DNA of 64,000 nucleotides from an uncultured Eubacteriales bacterium (GTDB lineage Bacteria; Bacillota; Clostridia; Oscillospirales; Acutalibacteraceae): the NCBI GenBank assembly GCA_934462705.1, contig CAKSIH010000003.1:62001-126000 (forward strand). Reading direction: 5' to 3'. Positions 41,988 to 50,558 of the stretch are shown piece by piece (the stretch's first letter is position 1; each line of letters starts with the position of its first letter). The position numbers were made by a program, and so were the translations under genes. The notes under the pieces were generated by a model that worked only from the letters and a program-made list of their open reading frames with translations, was not told where the DNA came from and made no database searches.

Positions 41988-42651
41988 AATATTAGTAAAA
42001 AGACAAAAATCCCCAAAGGAAAGCTCATATATTCAAAAGTTTATATATACAGGAAATGGTAATTTGACTGTTGCAGACTGGCTGACAGAAGTAAACCAAA
42101 ATGAAGCTAAGCTTAATCGCATTGCGTGGGAATGTGGCTGCCTTGAAAAAAAGTGTGGTGCTTGTGCCATGCGCATTAATGGATACCTGACTCTTGCATG
42201 CAGCGTGTTTTTAAAAGATATAAATAAACACGGGAAAATTGTTTTAGAGCCTTTTCATAAATTTCCAATTGTGAAGGATCTTATTGTTGATAGAAGTACA
42301 ATGTTTCATAAAATGAAGGAAATGAAAGTATGGATGGATGAAAAAGCTTCGTCAGACTTTTTATGGAACAGGGATTTACAGCGTAAAGCGGGGCAGTGCT
42401 TGCAATGTGGCTGTTGCCTTGAAGTTTGCCCTATTTTTTTTGCGGGCGGTAAATTCAGTGGTGCATCTGCCATGATAGAAGCATATCGGGCAATTGAGCA
42501 AAATTCAAAAAATGAACATAAAGAAGATATGATAAAAGAGTATAGAGATAAGTTTTTTTTAGATTGTAGACAATGCTTTTTGTGCAAATCAGTTTGTCCA
42601 CAGAAATTGCCTTTGGATGAAATTATGGCAAGGGCTAACAGTAATAAATAA
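41977..42651 (+). CDS. Fumarate reductase-type iron-sulfur subunit
   Basis: A 224-residue electron-transfer subunit. The [2Fe-2S] motif is C-LEKK-C-GA-C-11 residues-C (near residues 46-66). Two motifs of form CxxCxxCxxxCP follow: CLQCGCCLEVCP and CRQCFLCKSVCP. In E. coli FrdB the last cluster is [3Fe-4S] because Val sits where a fourth Cys would be; here that position is Cys, so a second [4Fe-4S] is likely. The gene overlaps frdA by 11 bases. AAGGTGGG is best spaced for ATG 41977, though ATG 41971 is possible. Membrane subunits C and D are absent. Confidence 0.85.
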   Translation: MTIEILVKRQKSPKESSYIQKFIYTGNGNLTVADWLTEVNQNEAKLNRIAWECGCLEKKCGACAMRINGYLTLACSVFLKDINKHGKIVLEPFHKFPIVKDLIVDRSTMFHKMKEMKVWMDEKASSDFLWNRDLQRKAGQCLQCGCCLEVCPIFFAGGKFSGASAMIEAYRAIEQNSKNEHKEDMIKEYRDKFFLDCRQCFLCKSVCPQKLPLDEIMARANSNK

Positions 42652-42721
42652 GGGTTATGCTTTATAAAGAACAACTTCGACAAATTTCAGTTTGTAAAAA
42701 GGATAGATTAACTCATCGTTG

Positions 42722-42755
42722 AGCAGGGAATTTTTTTTGTTTCCTGCTTTTATTT
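42722..42755 (+). terminator. Intrinsic terminator after the fumarate reductase pair
   Basis: AGCAGGGAA pairs with TTTCCTGCT (one G-U), followed by TTTATTTT. Confidence 0.7.
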
Positions 42756-43475
42756 TGCTCAAAAATTATATAATGATAGAACCCACTACGCAAATTAAAA
42801 CCGAAATATATGCTGTGGATAATAAATTACCATTACCGTCTTTGCATGAGGGGTGAAATTTTGTTTTTTCAGTTAAGGTTCCTTGACGCTTCAAATAAGT
42901 TTGAAATTAGGAGTTAGCAAAAATTTTTTTTGGCCCTTATAATTACCTGTAAACGCAAACCTGCCAACAGTAATTTCAAGTGTATTATTGCAAAGAGCAA
43001 GGACAGAGTGCTGATTTTTAATACCTTTATTGATTACTGCTTTCATTTGGTTTAGTTACATTATAAAAAAAGAAGATATTAATAATTTTGTAAAATTTAA
43101 GCTATTTTCCAAATGCGTTTAAGATTGGTTATTATAAAATGTGTTAAATTTATTAATGCGAGATTTGATGCAAGGCAAGTAGCCATATAAAGTTGAGAAG
43201 CAAGTAAACTTAAAGGATCTATTTTATATCTAATTTGAGAAAAAATAACAGTTAATTTTGAATAAGGCCCAGCGTGTAGGGAATTATAGGGACAGGAGGA
43301 GCAAAAGTGTAATGATTTGTAACTATTTTGTAACCTAAGAAATTCTACTACTTGCACAAATATTTAAAGAAAAAAACTGAACGAGGTTACAGAAAATTCC
43401 ATTTTAAAATACAAAACCTATCGTCAAAAGGACGAAAACGAAAAAAAGTGCACAAAAAACCCCAAAATTACAATT
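42756..43475. other. Gene-free stretch before the yabE-like gene
   Basis: About 720 AT-rich bases. The only long frame is 86 codons on the minus strand (43097-43357). It has an N-terminal MQVVEF and a hydrophobic end, but no ribosome site or known domain. I see no RNA gene, repeat-family copy or insertion sequence. Confidence 0.4.
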
Positions 43476-43504
43476 TTGACAATCAATGAAATATATAATA
43501 TAAT
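43476..43504 (+). promoter_or_regulatory. Perfect sigma-A promoter of the yabE-like gene
   Basis: TTGACA and TATAAT are exactly 17 bases apart. Transcription would start near 43511, giving a leader of about 115 bases. Confidence 0.88.
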
Positions 43505-43524
43505 AAATATCGTTGCTGAAAAAC

Positions 43525-43553
43525 AAAAAAACTTGCCCTTAGTTTGAGCAAGT
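43525..43553 (-). terminator. Hairpin oriented as a minus-strand terminator in the yabE leader
   Basis: ACTTGC (43531-43536) pairs with GCAAGT (43548-43553). Reading the minus strand, TTTTTTT follows directly. For the plus-strand message it would be a simple 5' hairpin. As a terminator it would end RNA made antisense to the yabE-like gene. Confidence 0.5.
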
Positions 43554-43625
43554 AAAACTTAAAAATTTTGAAATGAAAATGTAATTTTTCGTAGCATTTC
43601 TTTTAAGTTAAAAGGAGGAGATTAT

Positions 43626-44858
43626 TTGACTATAAAAGAAAAAGCAAAACAGTTTTTATCTCAAAACAATAAGAAAGTGACAGCGGTTTTTATCATGACA
43701 GCAATGGGCCTGACTTCGGCTATTTCTGTGTCGGCTTTGAGTAGAGATGTAAACATCAAGGATGGCAACACCGTGATGACTACAAGAACAATTCAATCTG
43801 ATATAAATAAAATTTTGGATAACGTCAAAATCAGTGTTTCAAATGATGATAAAGTTGAAACCGATTATTCGGTTCATGGTGTAATAAACATAGATATAAA
43901 GAGAGCTTTCACTGTCAATTTAAATATTGGAAATGAGATAAAAGAAATTAAAGTGAACGATGGAACTGTTTGCGATCTTTTAAAATCAGAGAACATCATA
44001 CTACCTGAGAATAAAACAACAAATATTCCACTAAGTACAAAGTTGCAACCAAATATGAACATCAATATAGTTGATTTAATTAATATTACACTTGATATGG
44101 ATGGAGATTTAAAACCTTTACAGGTGCCAATGGGATCTCTTGAAGATGCACTCGCGTTTTCGGGAATAACATTAAATGAAACATATGTCACATCGGTAAA
44201 TAAGGATGCCATTGTAGAAAATGGCATGATCGTTATAGCAGGGCCGCTTGAAGAAAAAAATGAAGAAGAAATAGAACAAATTCCTTTCAATACGGTTCAA
44301 AAAAATACAGATACCTTGTTAAAGGGCAAAACTAAAATCGAGCAAAATGGCTCAAATGGCGAAAAATTAGTGCTAAACAAACGTAAATATATAGCAGGCA
44401 AGCTTGTTAAATCTGAACGAGTAAGCGAATCTGTGATTAAACAGCCGGTTGATCAAGTAAAATTGCTTGGAACCAAGGTGGAACCAGTTGTTAAAAACTC
44501 CACTGTAACTGTAAATACTGAAAACAAGACACTTACTGATTCAAACGGAAATGTATTGTCGTATGCTAAAGTTATAAAAGGCACATGTACGGCATATTCC
44601 AATAAATTTGGAAAAACAACATCTACGGGTAGAGTTGCTAAACGAGGCGTTATAGCGGTGAACCCTAAGATTATACCATATGGAACCAAAGTATATATAA
44701 AGTCGCCAGATGGAAGAATTGTCTACGGTCACGCAGTAGCTGGAGACACAGGTGGTTTTACTAAACATGGAAATGTTTTGGCGGATCTATGCTATGATTC
44801 TGAATCTGAATGCGATAGCTTTGGTAGAAGACAAATGGAAATATATATTTTAAACTAG
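43626..44858 (+). CDS. YabE-like wall protein (DUF348, G5 and 3D domains)
   Basis: A 410-residue exported protein. After an N-terminal hydrophobic segment (residues 18-37) come ubiquitin-like DUF348 repeats (INIDIKRAFTVNLNIGNEIKEIKVNDGTVCDLLKSENI near 80-120, and a second near 150-200), a G5-like domain (LVLNKRKYIAGKLVKSERVSESVIKQPVDQV near 260), and a C-terminal 3D domain ending in HAVAGDTGGF and LADLCYDSESECDSFGRR. The 3D domain holds conserved Asp residues of a lytic-transglycosylase-like double-psi barrel. Such proteins remodel peptidoglycan. TTG start behind AAAGGAGGAG. Confidence 0.9.
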   Translation: MTIKEKAKQFLSQNNKKVTAVFIMTAMGLTSAISVSALSRDVNIKDGNTVMTTRTIQSDINKILDNVKISVSNDDKVETDYSVHGVINIDIKRAFTVNLNIGNEIKEIKVNDGTVCDLLKSENIILPENKTTNIPLSTKLQPNMNINIVDLINITLDMDGDLKPLQVPMGSLEDALAFSGITLNETYVTSVNKDAIVENGMIVIAGPLEEKNEEEIEQIPFNTVQKNTDTLLKGKTKIEQNGSNGEKLVLNKRKYIAGKLVKSERVSESVIKQPVDQVKLLGTKVEPVVKNSTVTVNTENKTLTDSNGNVLSYAKVIKGTCTAYSNKFGKTTSTGRVAKRGVIAVNPKIIPYGTKVYIKSPDGRIVYGHAVAGDTGGFTKHGNVLADLCYDSESECDSFGRRQMEIYILN

Positions 44859-44910
44859 CCTCCTTTCCCTAAAAACGGAATATTCCGGATTTGGGTTTTT
44901 ATAAAAAATA

Positions 44911-44948
44911 AGGGCCCGCGGCGCACTATATTGCGCGCCGCGGGCCCT
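44911..44948. repeat. Conserved-loop hairpin, copy 4
   Basis: A perfect 14-bp stem (44911-44924 with 44935-44948) encloses ACTATATTGC, which is GCAATATAGT on the other strand. It lies between the co-directional yabE-like and fba genes in a 372-base gap. The rest of the gap shows no gene. Confidence 0.82.
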
Positions 44949-45230
44949 ACTCTTTTAGTTTAATAGCCTTTGTCTATAGTTATATGCTCTGTCTAATTAT
45001 TAAATCCAATTATTGCTCTCTTTTAACAGTTATTTGTTTTGCTAACCCGATATCTCTGTATATCCCCAATTTTGTTTGATCCACCCAATTATGTGATTGC
45101 CGAGAATGTCAGTGGTTGTCATATTAAAGTTTTGCTCATTTTCTATGTTACAACAAAATATTCTTTATAATTTGATGGTAATGTTATATAATAAGATATG
45201 ATTTGACTTTATTAAAGAGGAGTGTTACAT

Positions 45231-46166
45231 ATGCCACTAGTAAATACAAAAGATATGTTTAAAAAGGCTTATGATGGGGGGTATGCAATAGGCGCGTTTA
45301 ACGTGAACAATATGGAGATTGTACAAGGAATTACAAAAGCGTGCAAGGAGCTAAATTCGCCGGTAATTTTGCAAGTTTCAGCTGGAGCACGAAAGTATGC
45401 AAGCCATGAATATTTAATAAAATTGGTGGAAGCAGCTGTGAAAGAGACCCCTGTACCAATTGCGCTACACTTGGATCACGGGGACAGCTTTGAATTATGC
45501 AAAAGCTGTATAGATGGCGGATTCACCTCGGTTATGATAGATGGTTCACATCTTGATTATGAGGATAATATTGCACTTGCTAAGAAGGTTGTAGAATACG
45601 CACACCCTCGCAATGTTACAGTGGAAGCAGAACTTGGTCAACTGGCAGGAATAGAAGATGATGTAAACGTTTCAGCCGAGGATGCATCATACACTAATCC
45701 AGCTCAGGTAGAGGATTTTGTGGAGCGCACAGGCGTAGATTCATTGGCAATTGCAATAGGAACAAGTCACGGTGCATACAAATTCAAACCGGGGCAGAAA
45801 CCACAATTAAGGTTTGATATATTGGAGGAAGTTGAAAACAGATTGCCGGGATTTCCGATAGTACTACACGGAGCATCATCGGTGATACCCGAATTTGTTG
45901 AAATGATAAATCGATATGGCGGAAAAATGCCGGACGCAATTGGAATACCGGAAGAGATGCTTAGGCAGGCAGCCAAGAAAGCTGTATGCAAAATCAACAT
46001 AGACTCAGATTTAAGATTGGCGATGACGGCAACAATAAGAAAATATATGGCTGAAAATCCCAGTCACTTTGATCCCAGACAATATTTAGGGCCTGCAAGA
46101 GAGGCAATTTATAAAATGGTTGTGCACAAAATTAATACCGTTTTGGGATGCGCAAATAAACTATAA
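45231..46166 (+). CDS. fba: Fructose-bisphosphate aldolase, class II
   Basis: A 311-residue zinc-dependent aldolase of glycolysis. It shows GAFNVNNMEIVQGI, the zinc-ligand and catalytic stretch PIALHLDHGDSFELCKSCID, SVMIDGSHLDYEDNI, VEAELGQLAG, and VLHGASS. AGAGGAG lies eight bases before ATG 45231, so the GTG three codons earlier is not used. It is a single-gene unit closed by a strong terminator. Confidence 0.97.
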   Translation: MPLVNTKDMFKKAYDGGYAIGAFNVNNMEIVQGITKACKELNSPVILQVSAGARKYASHEYLIKLVEAAVKETPVPIALHLDHGDSFELCKSCIDGGFTSVMIDGSHLDYEDNIALAKKVVEYAHPRNVTVEAELGQLAGIEDDVNVSAEDASYTNPAQVEDFVERTGVDSLAIAIGTSHGAYKFKPGQKPQLRFDILEEVENRLPGFPIVLHGASSVIPEFVEMINRYGGKMPDAIGIPEEMLRQAAKKAVCKINIDSDLRLAMTATIRKYMAENPSHFDPRQYLGPAREAIYKMVVHKINTVLGCANKL

Positions 46167-46191
46167 AAAAAGCACCATATGGTGCTTTTTT
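46165..46191 (+). terminator. Intrinsic terminator after fba
   Basis: AAAAAAGCACCAT is followed directly by ATGGTGCTTTTTT, giving a strong A/T-flanked hairpin. Confidence 0.92.
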
Positions 46192-46285
46192 GTAATTAAG
46201 TGAGAACATACTAAAAATTTTAAAAATAAATCTATTTTATAAACATAATTAATTTTGGCTGTGTTATAATGATAGCGCCTATTTG

Positions 46286-46375
46286 AAAGGAGAATGAATA
46301 TGTAATTTTTTTACAAATAATCTTAGCGATTGTAATGCACGTAATTCCAGTGGAAGCATTTTTTATTTGCAATTG
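46286..46375 (+). pseudogene. Decayed leader of the tandem secreted-protein family
   Basis: AAAGGAGAATGAATATG is the family ribosome site and start, but the second codon is TAA. The following ~70 bases still resemble the family signal-peptide DNA (AATTTTTTTACAAATAATCTTAGC, then CAGTGGAAGCATTTTTTATTTGC). No body of the gene can be traced further. TATAAT lies at 46265. It shows the array once extended, or was copied, further upstream. Confidence 0.6.
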
Positions 46376-46680
46376 AAAAATAAAGTAATTTTGAGTTATT
46401 AAAGTGGAGACAAGCAGAGCGAAAAAGTAAGCATAGGTTAGTCTGTTTAAAGAAAAAGTGGTAATTATTTAGCAGAATTTTCATTGTTTAGTAAGAATGA
46501 AAGATTTTTAAATGTACAAAGTGTAACTATATTAAATAAACATCTAAATTCAAGGATGTTGGATTTATTTTTGGGTTAAAATTTAAAATGGGAGAGGCCG
46601 TGCGCTGCAGGGATAGCATTACACTTTATGTCAATATATTAGCTTGCATGTAATTTTTTATGATTTATAAGGTGTTTATA

Positions 46681-46709
46681 TTGAAATTATTGGTTGAATT
46701 GGTTATAAT
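46681..46709 (+). promoter_or_regulatory. Promoter of the tandem array
   Basis: TTGAAA and TATAAT are 17 bases apart, 99 bases before the first gene. No other promoter this good, and no internal terminator, is seen in the array, so one long message is likely. The 641-base gap before the array otherwise holds the decayed leader. Confidence 0.75.
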
Positions 46710-46807
46710 AATAATATATGCATATATAAAAAGTTGGTTTTTTAATAAAAATCAACGAATCACAACCAAAATCTAAATTTTTAAATTTTACCCAAAGGAG
46801 AGTACAT

Positions 46808-47392
46808 ATGAAAAAGTTTTTATCAGTATTTTTAGCACTGGCAATATTAATAGTGCCGGTGGGAACGATGTCAAGTTTTGCAAACGGAGAACAATATGGA
46901 GAGGTTGGCTTTAGTGATTTATTAAGGACGGATACCATAGATCAAATTACAGTGCAGATTGGTACAGATCCAACTGGTGAGGTCATGTTTAGCGGGTTTT
47001 TAATCGGAGAAAGAGGTCGGATTCTGAAAATTTTTAAAATTCCGGACCAACGAGATATGCGCTTTATTGAACGTTTTGGATTTGTAAGTAAATTAAAAGA
47101 GTGGAAAAGAGGCAGTGCATGGGTTTTATTTGATTTTAAGGTAAATGGGAATATCGTAGCATATGCGCGATATTACGACTGTGAAGGAGAGTGTATTAAA
47201 GGCTGTAATTATAAGCGAGCTATTAAAAGTTATAAATGTATGTCATTTTATAGAATTGAAGACAGACTTGTTAGAGCCTGCAATTGTTTAATGAAGAGCG
47301 ATGATGACGATGCTTTTCTAAGCGCTGAAGAAAGGCTTGCTGCAGCCTGCGATTGCTTAGTGGGTGATTGCGACATATCTTTTTTTAGGTGA
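46808..47392 (+). CDS. Tandem secreted protein 1, with Cys-rich tail
   Basis: A 194-residue protein. The signal peptide MKKFLSVFLALAILIVPVG is cut probably after SSFA. The mature domain runs to about residue 130 with ARYYDCEGECIKGC as the final hairpin. A Cys-rich extension then carries an internal repeat, DRLVRACNCLMKSDDDD and ERLAAACDCLVGDCD; nine Cys lie in the last ~70 residues. No other member has this tail. Function unknown. It is the promoter-proximal gene. Confidence 0.85.
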   Translation: MKKFLSVFLALAILIVPVGTMSSFANGEQYGEVGFSDLLRTDTIDQITVQIGTDPTGEVMFSGFLIGERGRILKIFKIPDQRDMRFIERFGFVSKLKEWKRGSAWVLFDFKVNGNIVAYARYYDCEGECIKGCNYKRAIKSYKCMSFYRIEDRLVRACNCLMKSDDDDAFLSAEERLAAACDCLVGDCDISFFR

Positions 47393-47465
47393 TGTTGCAA
47401 CGAAGCTAGCAATGCATAACATTAATATTTAATATTTTGAAAAATTTATCCAAGGGAGAATACAC

Positions 47466-47912
47466 ATGAAAAAATTTTTATCAATAATTTTAGCAATTGC
47501 AATGATAATATTACCGGTGGGAGCGATATCTTGTTTTGCAGATGGAGGAAATAATGATCAATCTGTTTTTGATGTACTGAGGGAATGTGAGATCGGTAAG
47601 ACAAGGGCAGACATAGTTTTGCTAAATGATGGAAGATACTTTGCGCAGATGTCTTTCTTTGGGGAGGATGATCAATATCTTGGAGCGAAAGAAGCAAGCC
47701 AGGAGTCTTATAGGAGGGTTGGAAGGACTCTTATTGCACTTGGGATAGGGGAAAAAATTAGAGAATTGGGATGTAACAAGGCTCACGTTATATGTGAGAA
47801 TTACGTTGGCGGTTGTTACTCTATAATCATTAATTTTTATAACTATGAGGGGATAATCGTTAAAACCTTAAAAAAAGAAGGTTACAACAGAGAGATGGAA
47901 CTTGGAATCTAA
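47466..47912 (+). CDS. Tandem secreted protein 2
   Basis: A 148-residue protein with signal peptide MKKFLSIILAIAMIILPVG and likely cut in SCFA/DGG. The mature part has LLNDGRYFAQMSFFGEDDQYLG, the helix IRELGCNKAHVICE, and the last hairpin IIINFYNYEGIIVK. A Cys pair (GC and CYS) may bond. GGGAGAA precedes the ATG. Function unknown. Confidence 0.85.
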   Translation: MKKFLSIILAIAMIILPVGAISCFADGGNNDQSVFDVLRECEIGKTRADIVLLNDGRYFAQMSFFGEDDQYLGAKEASQESYRRVGRTLIALGIGEKIRELGCNKAHVICENYVGGCYSIIINFYNYEGIIVKTLKKEGYNREMELGI

Positions 47913-47982
47913 TTATTTCTGGGATCCGGTTAAATTACCCCCCAATAATTAATTTTAATAATTTTAATTAGGAGAGAATAGC

Positions 47983-48411
47983 ATGAAAAAATTTTTGTCA
48001 GTAATTTTAATGTTAACAATGCTAATAGCGCCGGTGGGAGCGGCCTCAAATTTTACGGCCGGAGTATCAAAATATGATTTTGTTGATGATCTGAACAATG
48101 CGAATTTTGATATTATTTTTACGAAAATTAAGGTAAATGCAACCGGTGCTTATAATGCCAAAATTAGTATTTATGGAAGAGAGGACGAATTAATTACAGA
48201 AATTGTTTTTACTGAAGCAGATCATAATCTACTAATCGAAAATGTGTTGGAAGAATTTAACATATACCATGGAATGAGAAGTTTTGATACTCCTAAAGCT
48301 GAATTGCTGATCGAATCCATACAATCTGAAGGTACCGTTAGAGCAATTGCAAGATTTTTCAATGCAAATAATGAAGTCGTAAGAACTGTACCTTTTGGTA
48401 TCGTTCTTTAG
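47983..48411 (+). CDS. Tandem secreted protein 3
   Basis: A 142-residue member. Signal peptide MKKFLSVILMLTMLIAPVG, cut probably in SNFTA/GV. The mature part has VNATGAYNAKISIYGREDELI, a helix, KAELLIES, and AIARFFNANNEVVRT. Both Cys positions common in the family are lost (SNF for SCF, FDT for LNC), so the Cys are not essential to the fold. Function unknown. Confidence 0.83.
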   Translation: MKKFLSVILMLTMLIAPVGAASNFTAGVSKYDFVDDLNNANFDIIFTKIKVNATGAYNAKISIYGREDELITEIVFTEADHNLLIENVLEEFNIYHGMRSFDTPKAELLIESIQSEGTVRAIARFFNANNEVVRTVPFGIVL

Positions 48412-48593
48412 CGGTAATTCTTATAAGCACGCGCAGGCAGGCCTGAGACAATATTTGCGGCTACATAAACGCGAAATAAAAATTTATTAACGACTTTGTA
48501 GGCTTTTAAATAATTAGTGAAATGACGGGTTAGCAATACTGGACGCTGTTTCGAGGCAATAAGAGGATCTAATTTTAATTTGGAGGAATATGT

Positions 48594-49019
48594 GTGAAAA
48601 GGCTTTTATCAATAATTTTGGCACTGGCAATGTTAATAGAGCCAGTGGGAGTAATTTTCTGCTTTGCAGCTGGCAGAACACCAGAAGAAGTTCATATGGA
48701 CCTTATAAGACTTATGAATGAGCAAGAATTGGGGAAGGTAAGAGTAATTGCTACTTTACTTATTGATGGAACAATGAACATACAAATTGCTTATTTTGAC
48801 AGAGATGGAAGATTTATAAAAAATGTTGATGTAAAAGAGGAAGACTATGAGGATTTAGAAAAAGAAATTCAAGGTGCTGAAGTTCTTGGAAAATTAAGAG
48901 GACTAAATTTAAGTGTAGCGCAAATTATATATGAAGTTTACGTTAAAGGTAATTCAGATGTAAATATATATTATTTAGACTCAATTGGCAGAATTAAATG
49001 CACTGAATACGAAAATTAA
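48594..49019 (+). CDS. Tandem secreted protein 4
   Basis: A 141-residue member starting at GTG behind TTGGAGGAA. Signal peptide MKRLLSIILALAMLIEPVG, with FCFA/AG near the cut. The body contains VIATLLIDGTMNIQIAYFDRDGRFI and AQIIYEVYVKGNSDVNIYYLDSIGRIK. It is closest in body to member 5, which follows after only 17 bases; the pair looks like a recent duplication. The spacer before it is the longest in the array (182 bases). Confidence 0.83.
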   Translation: MKRLLSIILALAMLIEPVGVIFCFAAGRTPEEVHMDLIRLMNEQELGKVRVIATLLIDGTMNIQIAYFDRDGRFIKNVDVKEEDYEDLEKEIQGAEVLGKLRGLNLSVAQIIYEVYVKGNSDVNIYYLDSIGRIKCTEYEN

Positions 49020-49036
49020 ATTTAAGGAGAATACGC

Positions 49037-49447
49037 ATGAAAAAGTTTTTATCAGCAGTTTTAGCATTGTCAATACTAATAATGCCGGTGGGGGTAATAT
49101 CCAGCTTTGCTGATGGTATTTTAGAAGGGGAACTTAGTCCCCTTATTAGATTCATAAAAGAACAGCAATCTGAAAAACTTAAAATAATTGCTACCATGTT
49201 TATTGATGGAACATTGGATGTAGGAATAGTTTATCTTGGAAAAGATGGAAGATTTTTAGAAAATATCAGTGCAGATAGAGATCTTTATAGGAATTTTAGA
49301 AGAAGATTTGAATTTTTGGGAACTTTGAACAAAATGAGGCGGAACAGGTTAATTGCAACACAAATGGTATATGAGGTAGATGGCAAAGACTGTTTTATAC
49401 GCACTTTTTATTTAGGTGCAGAAGGCCAATTTAAGAACATTTTGTAA
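49037..49447 (+). CDS. Tandem secreted protein 5
   Basis: A 136-residue member, closest in body to member 4: IIATMFIDGTLDVGIVYLGKDGRFLENI against VIATLLIDGTMNIQIAYFDRDGRFIKNV. Signal peptide MKKFLSAVLALSILIMPVG, cut probably after SSFA. The helix is Arg-rich (FRRRFEF, MRRNR). The last hairpin is IRTFYLGAEGQFK. Function unknown. Confidence 0.83.
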   Translation: MKKFLSAVLALSILIMPVGVISSFADGILEGELSPLIRFIKEQQSEKLKIIATMFIDGTLDVGIVYLGKDGRFLENISADRDLYRNFRRRFEFLGTLNKMRRNRLIATQMVYEVDGKDCFIRTFYLGAEGQFKNIL

Positions 49448-49517
49448 ACACTTAAGTGTGTAGCTGTGAACAAAATTAAATGCAAACTTTAATAAAATTA
49501 GATTAAGGGGAATATAC

Positions 49518-49937
49518 ATGAAAAAATTTTTATCAGCACTATTAACATTGTCAATGCTGATAGTGCCGGTGGGGGCAATATCCAGCTTTGCTGATGATGG
49601 ACAAGGCAGTACATTTAACTTTGGTGAAGTAATGAAAGCCTGCAATATAGATATGATGCAGGTAATTGCTGATGTGAATAAAGATGGAAAATTTGTATTA
49701 CATTCGCGTTGCTTTGCAAATAAAGGACATTCCTTGGAAATTATTGAAATACCAAAGGGTTATTATTCATATTTTGCAAAAAAACTTAATGATCTTAAAA
49801 TTTTAGATATAATAAAAAAATTTGAATGTAGCATGGCAAGAGTTATATTTGAAAGAAGTGCCGAAGCAGAAGGGTCTGTTCATGCAATTATTTACAATGC
49901 ACAAGGAAAAATCAATAGATTTTTGATAGATTTATAA
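49518..49937 (+). CDS. Tandem secreted protein 6
   Basis: A 139-residue member. Signal peptide MKKFLSALLTLSMLIVPVG, cut probably after SSFA. Body: VIADVNKDGKFVLHSRCFANKGHSL, helix LKILDIIKKFECSMARVIFERS, last hairpin VHAIIYNAQGKIN. Its body is most like member 12 (VAEVSKNGKIVLHGIFF, LKILNQMKLLNCSFAKVVFEKG), so neighbours are not always nearest relatives. Function unknown. Confidence 0.84.
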   Translation: MKKFLSALLTLSMLIVPVGAISSFADDGQGSTFNFGEVMKACNIDMMQVIADVNKDGKFVLHSRCFANKGHSLEIIEIPKGYYSYFAKKLNDLKILDIIKKFECSMARVIFERSAEAEGSVHAIIYNAQGKINRFLIDL

Positions 49938-50028
49938 AAATAATAGATTTCAAAAGTAAGCATATTTGCGACTGAGATGCTTATTAAAAATATTTGATCT
50001 TAATAAGGTTAATTTAAGGAGAATACAT

Positions 50029-50463
50029 ATGAAAAAGTTTTTATCAGTAATTCTAACTCTAGCAATGCTAGTGGCTCCAATAGGAGTAATGTCTTGCTTT
50101 GCGGATGGGGGAATAGACACTAAGGCTACAGTCGACTTGGAAAATGCAGATTTGGACACAATTTTAATAAATGTAATCTTAGATATAGCTGGTCGTTACA
50201 AGGCAAATTTTGAATTCTTTGGCGAGGGTCAAAAATTTTTAAGAACAATCAATATACCAGAGGGAATGCATCTGAAAATGATCGAAAATATGATCGACCA
50301 ATTGAGGGTTAAGGAAAAAATGATAGAAACAGGGAGCTGTAAAGTATTAATTATGATTGAAAGCCACATTAAAGGTTGCAGGCATACCATTTTAACTTTT
50401 TTTAATTCAGAAGATAGAATTGTTAAAATTATTGCACGTACCGACAATATCAACGAGGAATAA
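50029..50463 (+). CDS. Tandem secreted protein 7
   Basis: A 144-residue member. The open frame extends to 49966, but AAGGAGAATACAT precedes ATG 50029, where the family signal peptide begins (MKKFLSVILTLAMLVAPIG). Body: LDIAGRYKANFEFFGEGQKFLRTI, helix ending TGSCKVLIMIE, last hairpin ILTFFNSEDRIVK. Its first hairpin resembles member 3. Function unknown. Confidence 0.84.
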   Translation: MKKFLSVILTLAMLVAPIGVMSCFADGGIDTKATVDLENADLDTILINVILDIAGRYKANFEFFGEGQKFLRTINIPEGMHLKMIENMIDQLRVKEKMIETGSCKVLIMIESHIKGCRHTILTFFNSEDRIVKIIARTDNINEE

Positions 50464-50558
50464 GAACAAACATAAAAATAGAAACTACTGCAGCTGGGCT
50501 AATAATTACAAACCGAAAATATTTAAATTTTAATAAATTAAAACGGGGGAAAATACAT

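Noticed and set aside
43097..43357. 86-codon minus-strand frame before the yabE-like gene
   Set aside because: No ribosome site and no recognisable motif; I could not link it to a transposase or any family.
43380..43625. c-di-AMP (ydaO-type) riboswitch upstream of the yabE-like gene
   Set aside because: The leader is only about 115 bases and none of the conserved riboswitch core is seen.
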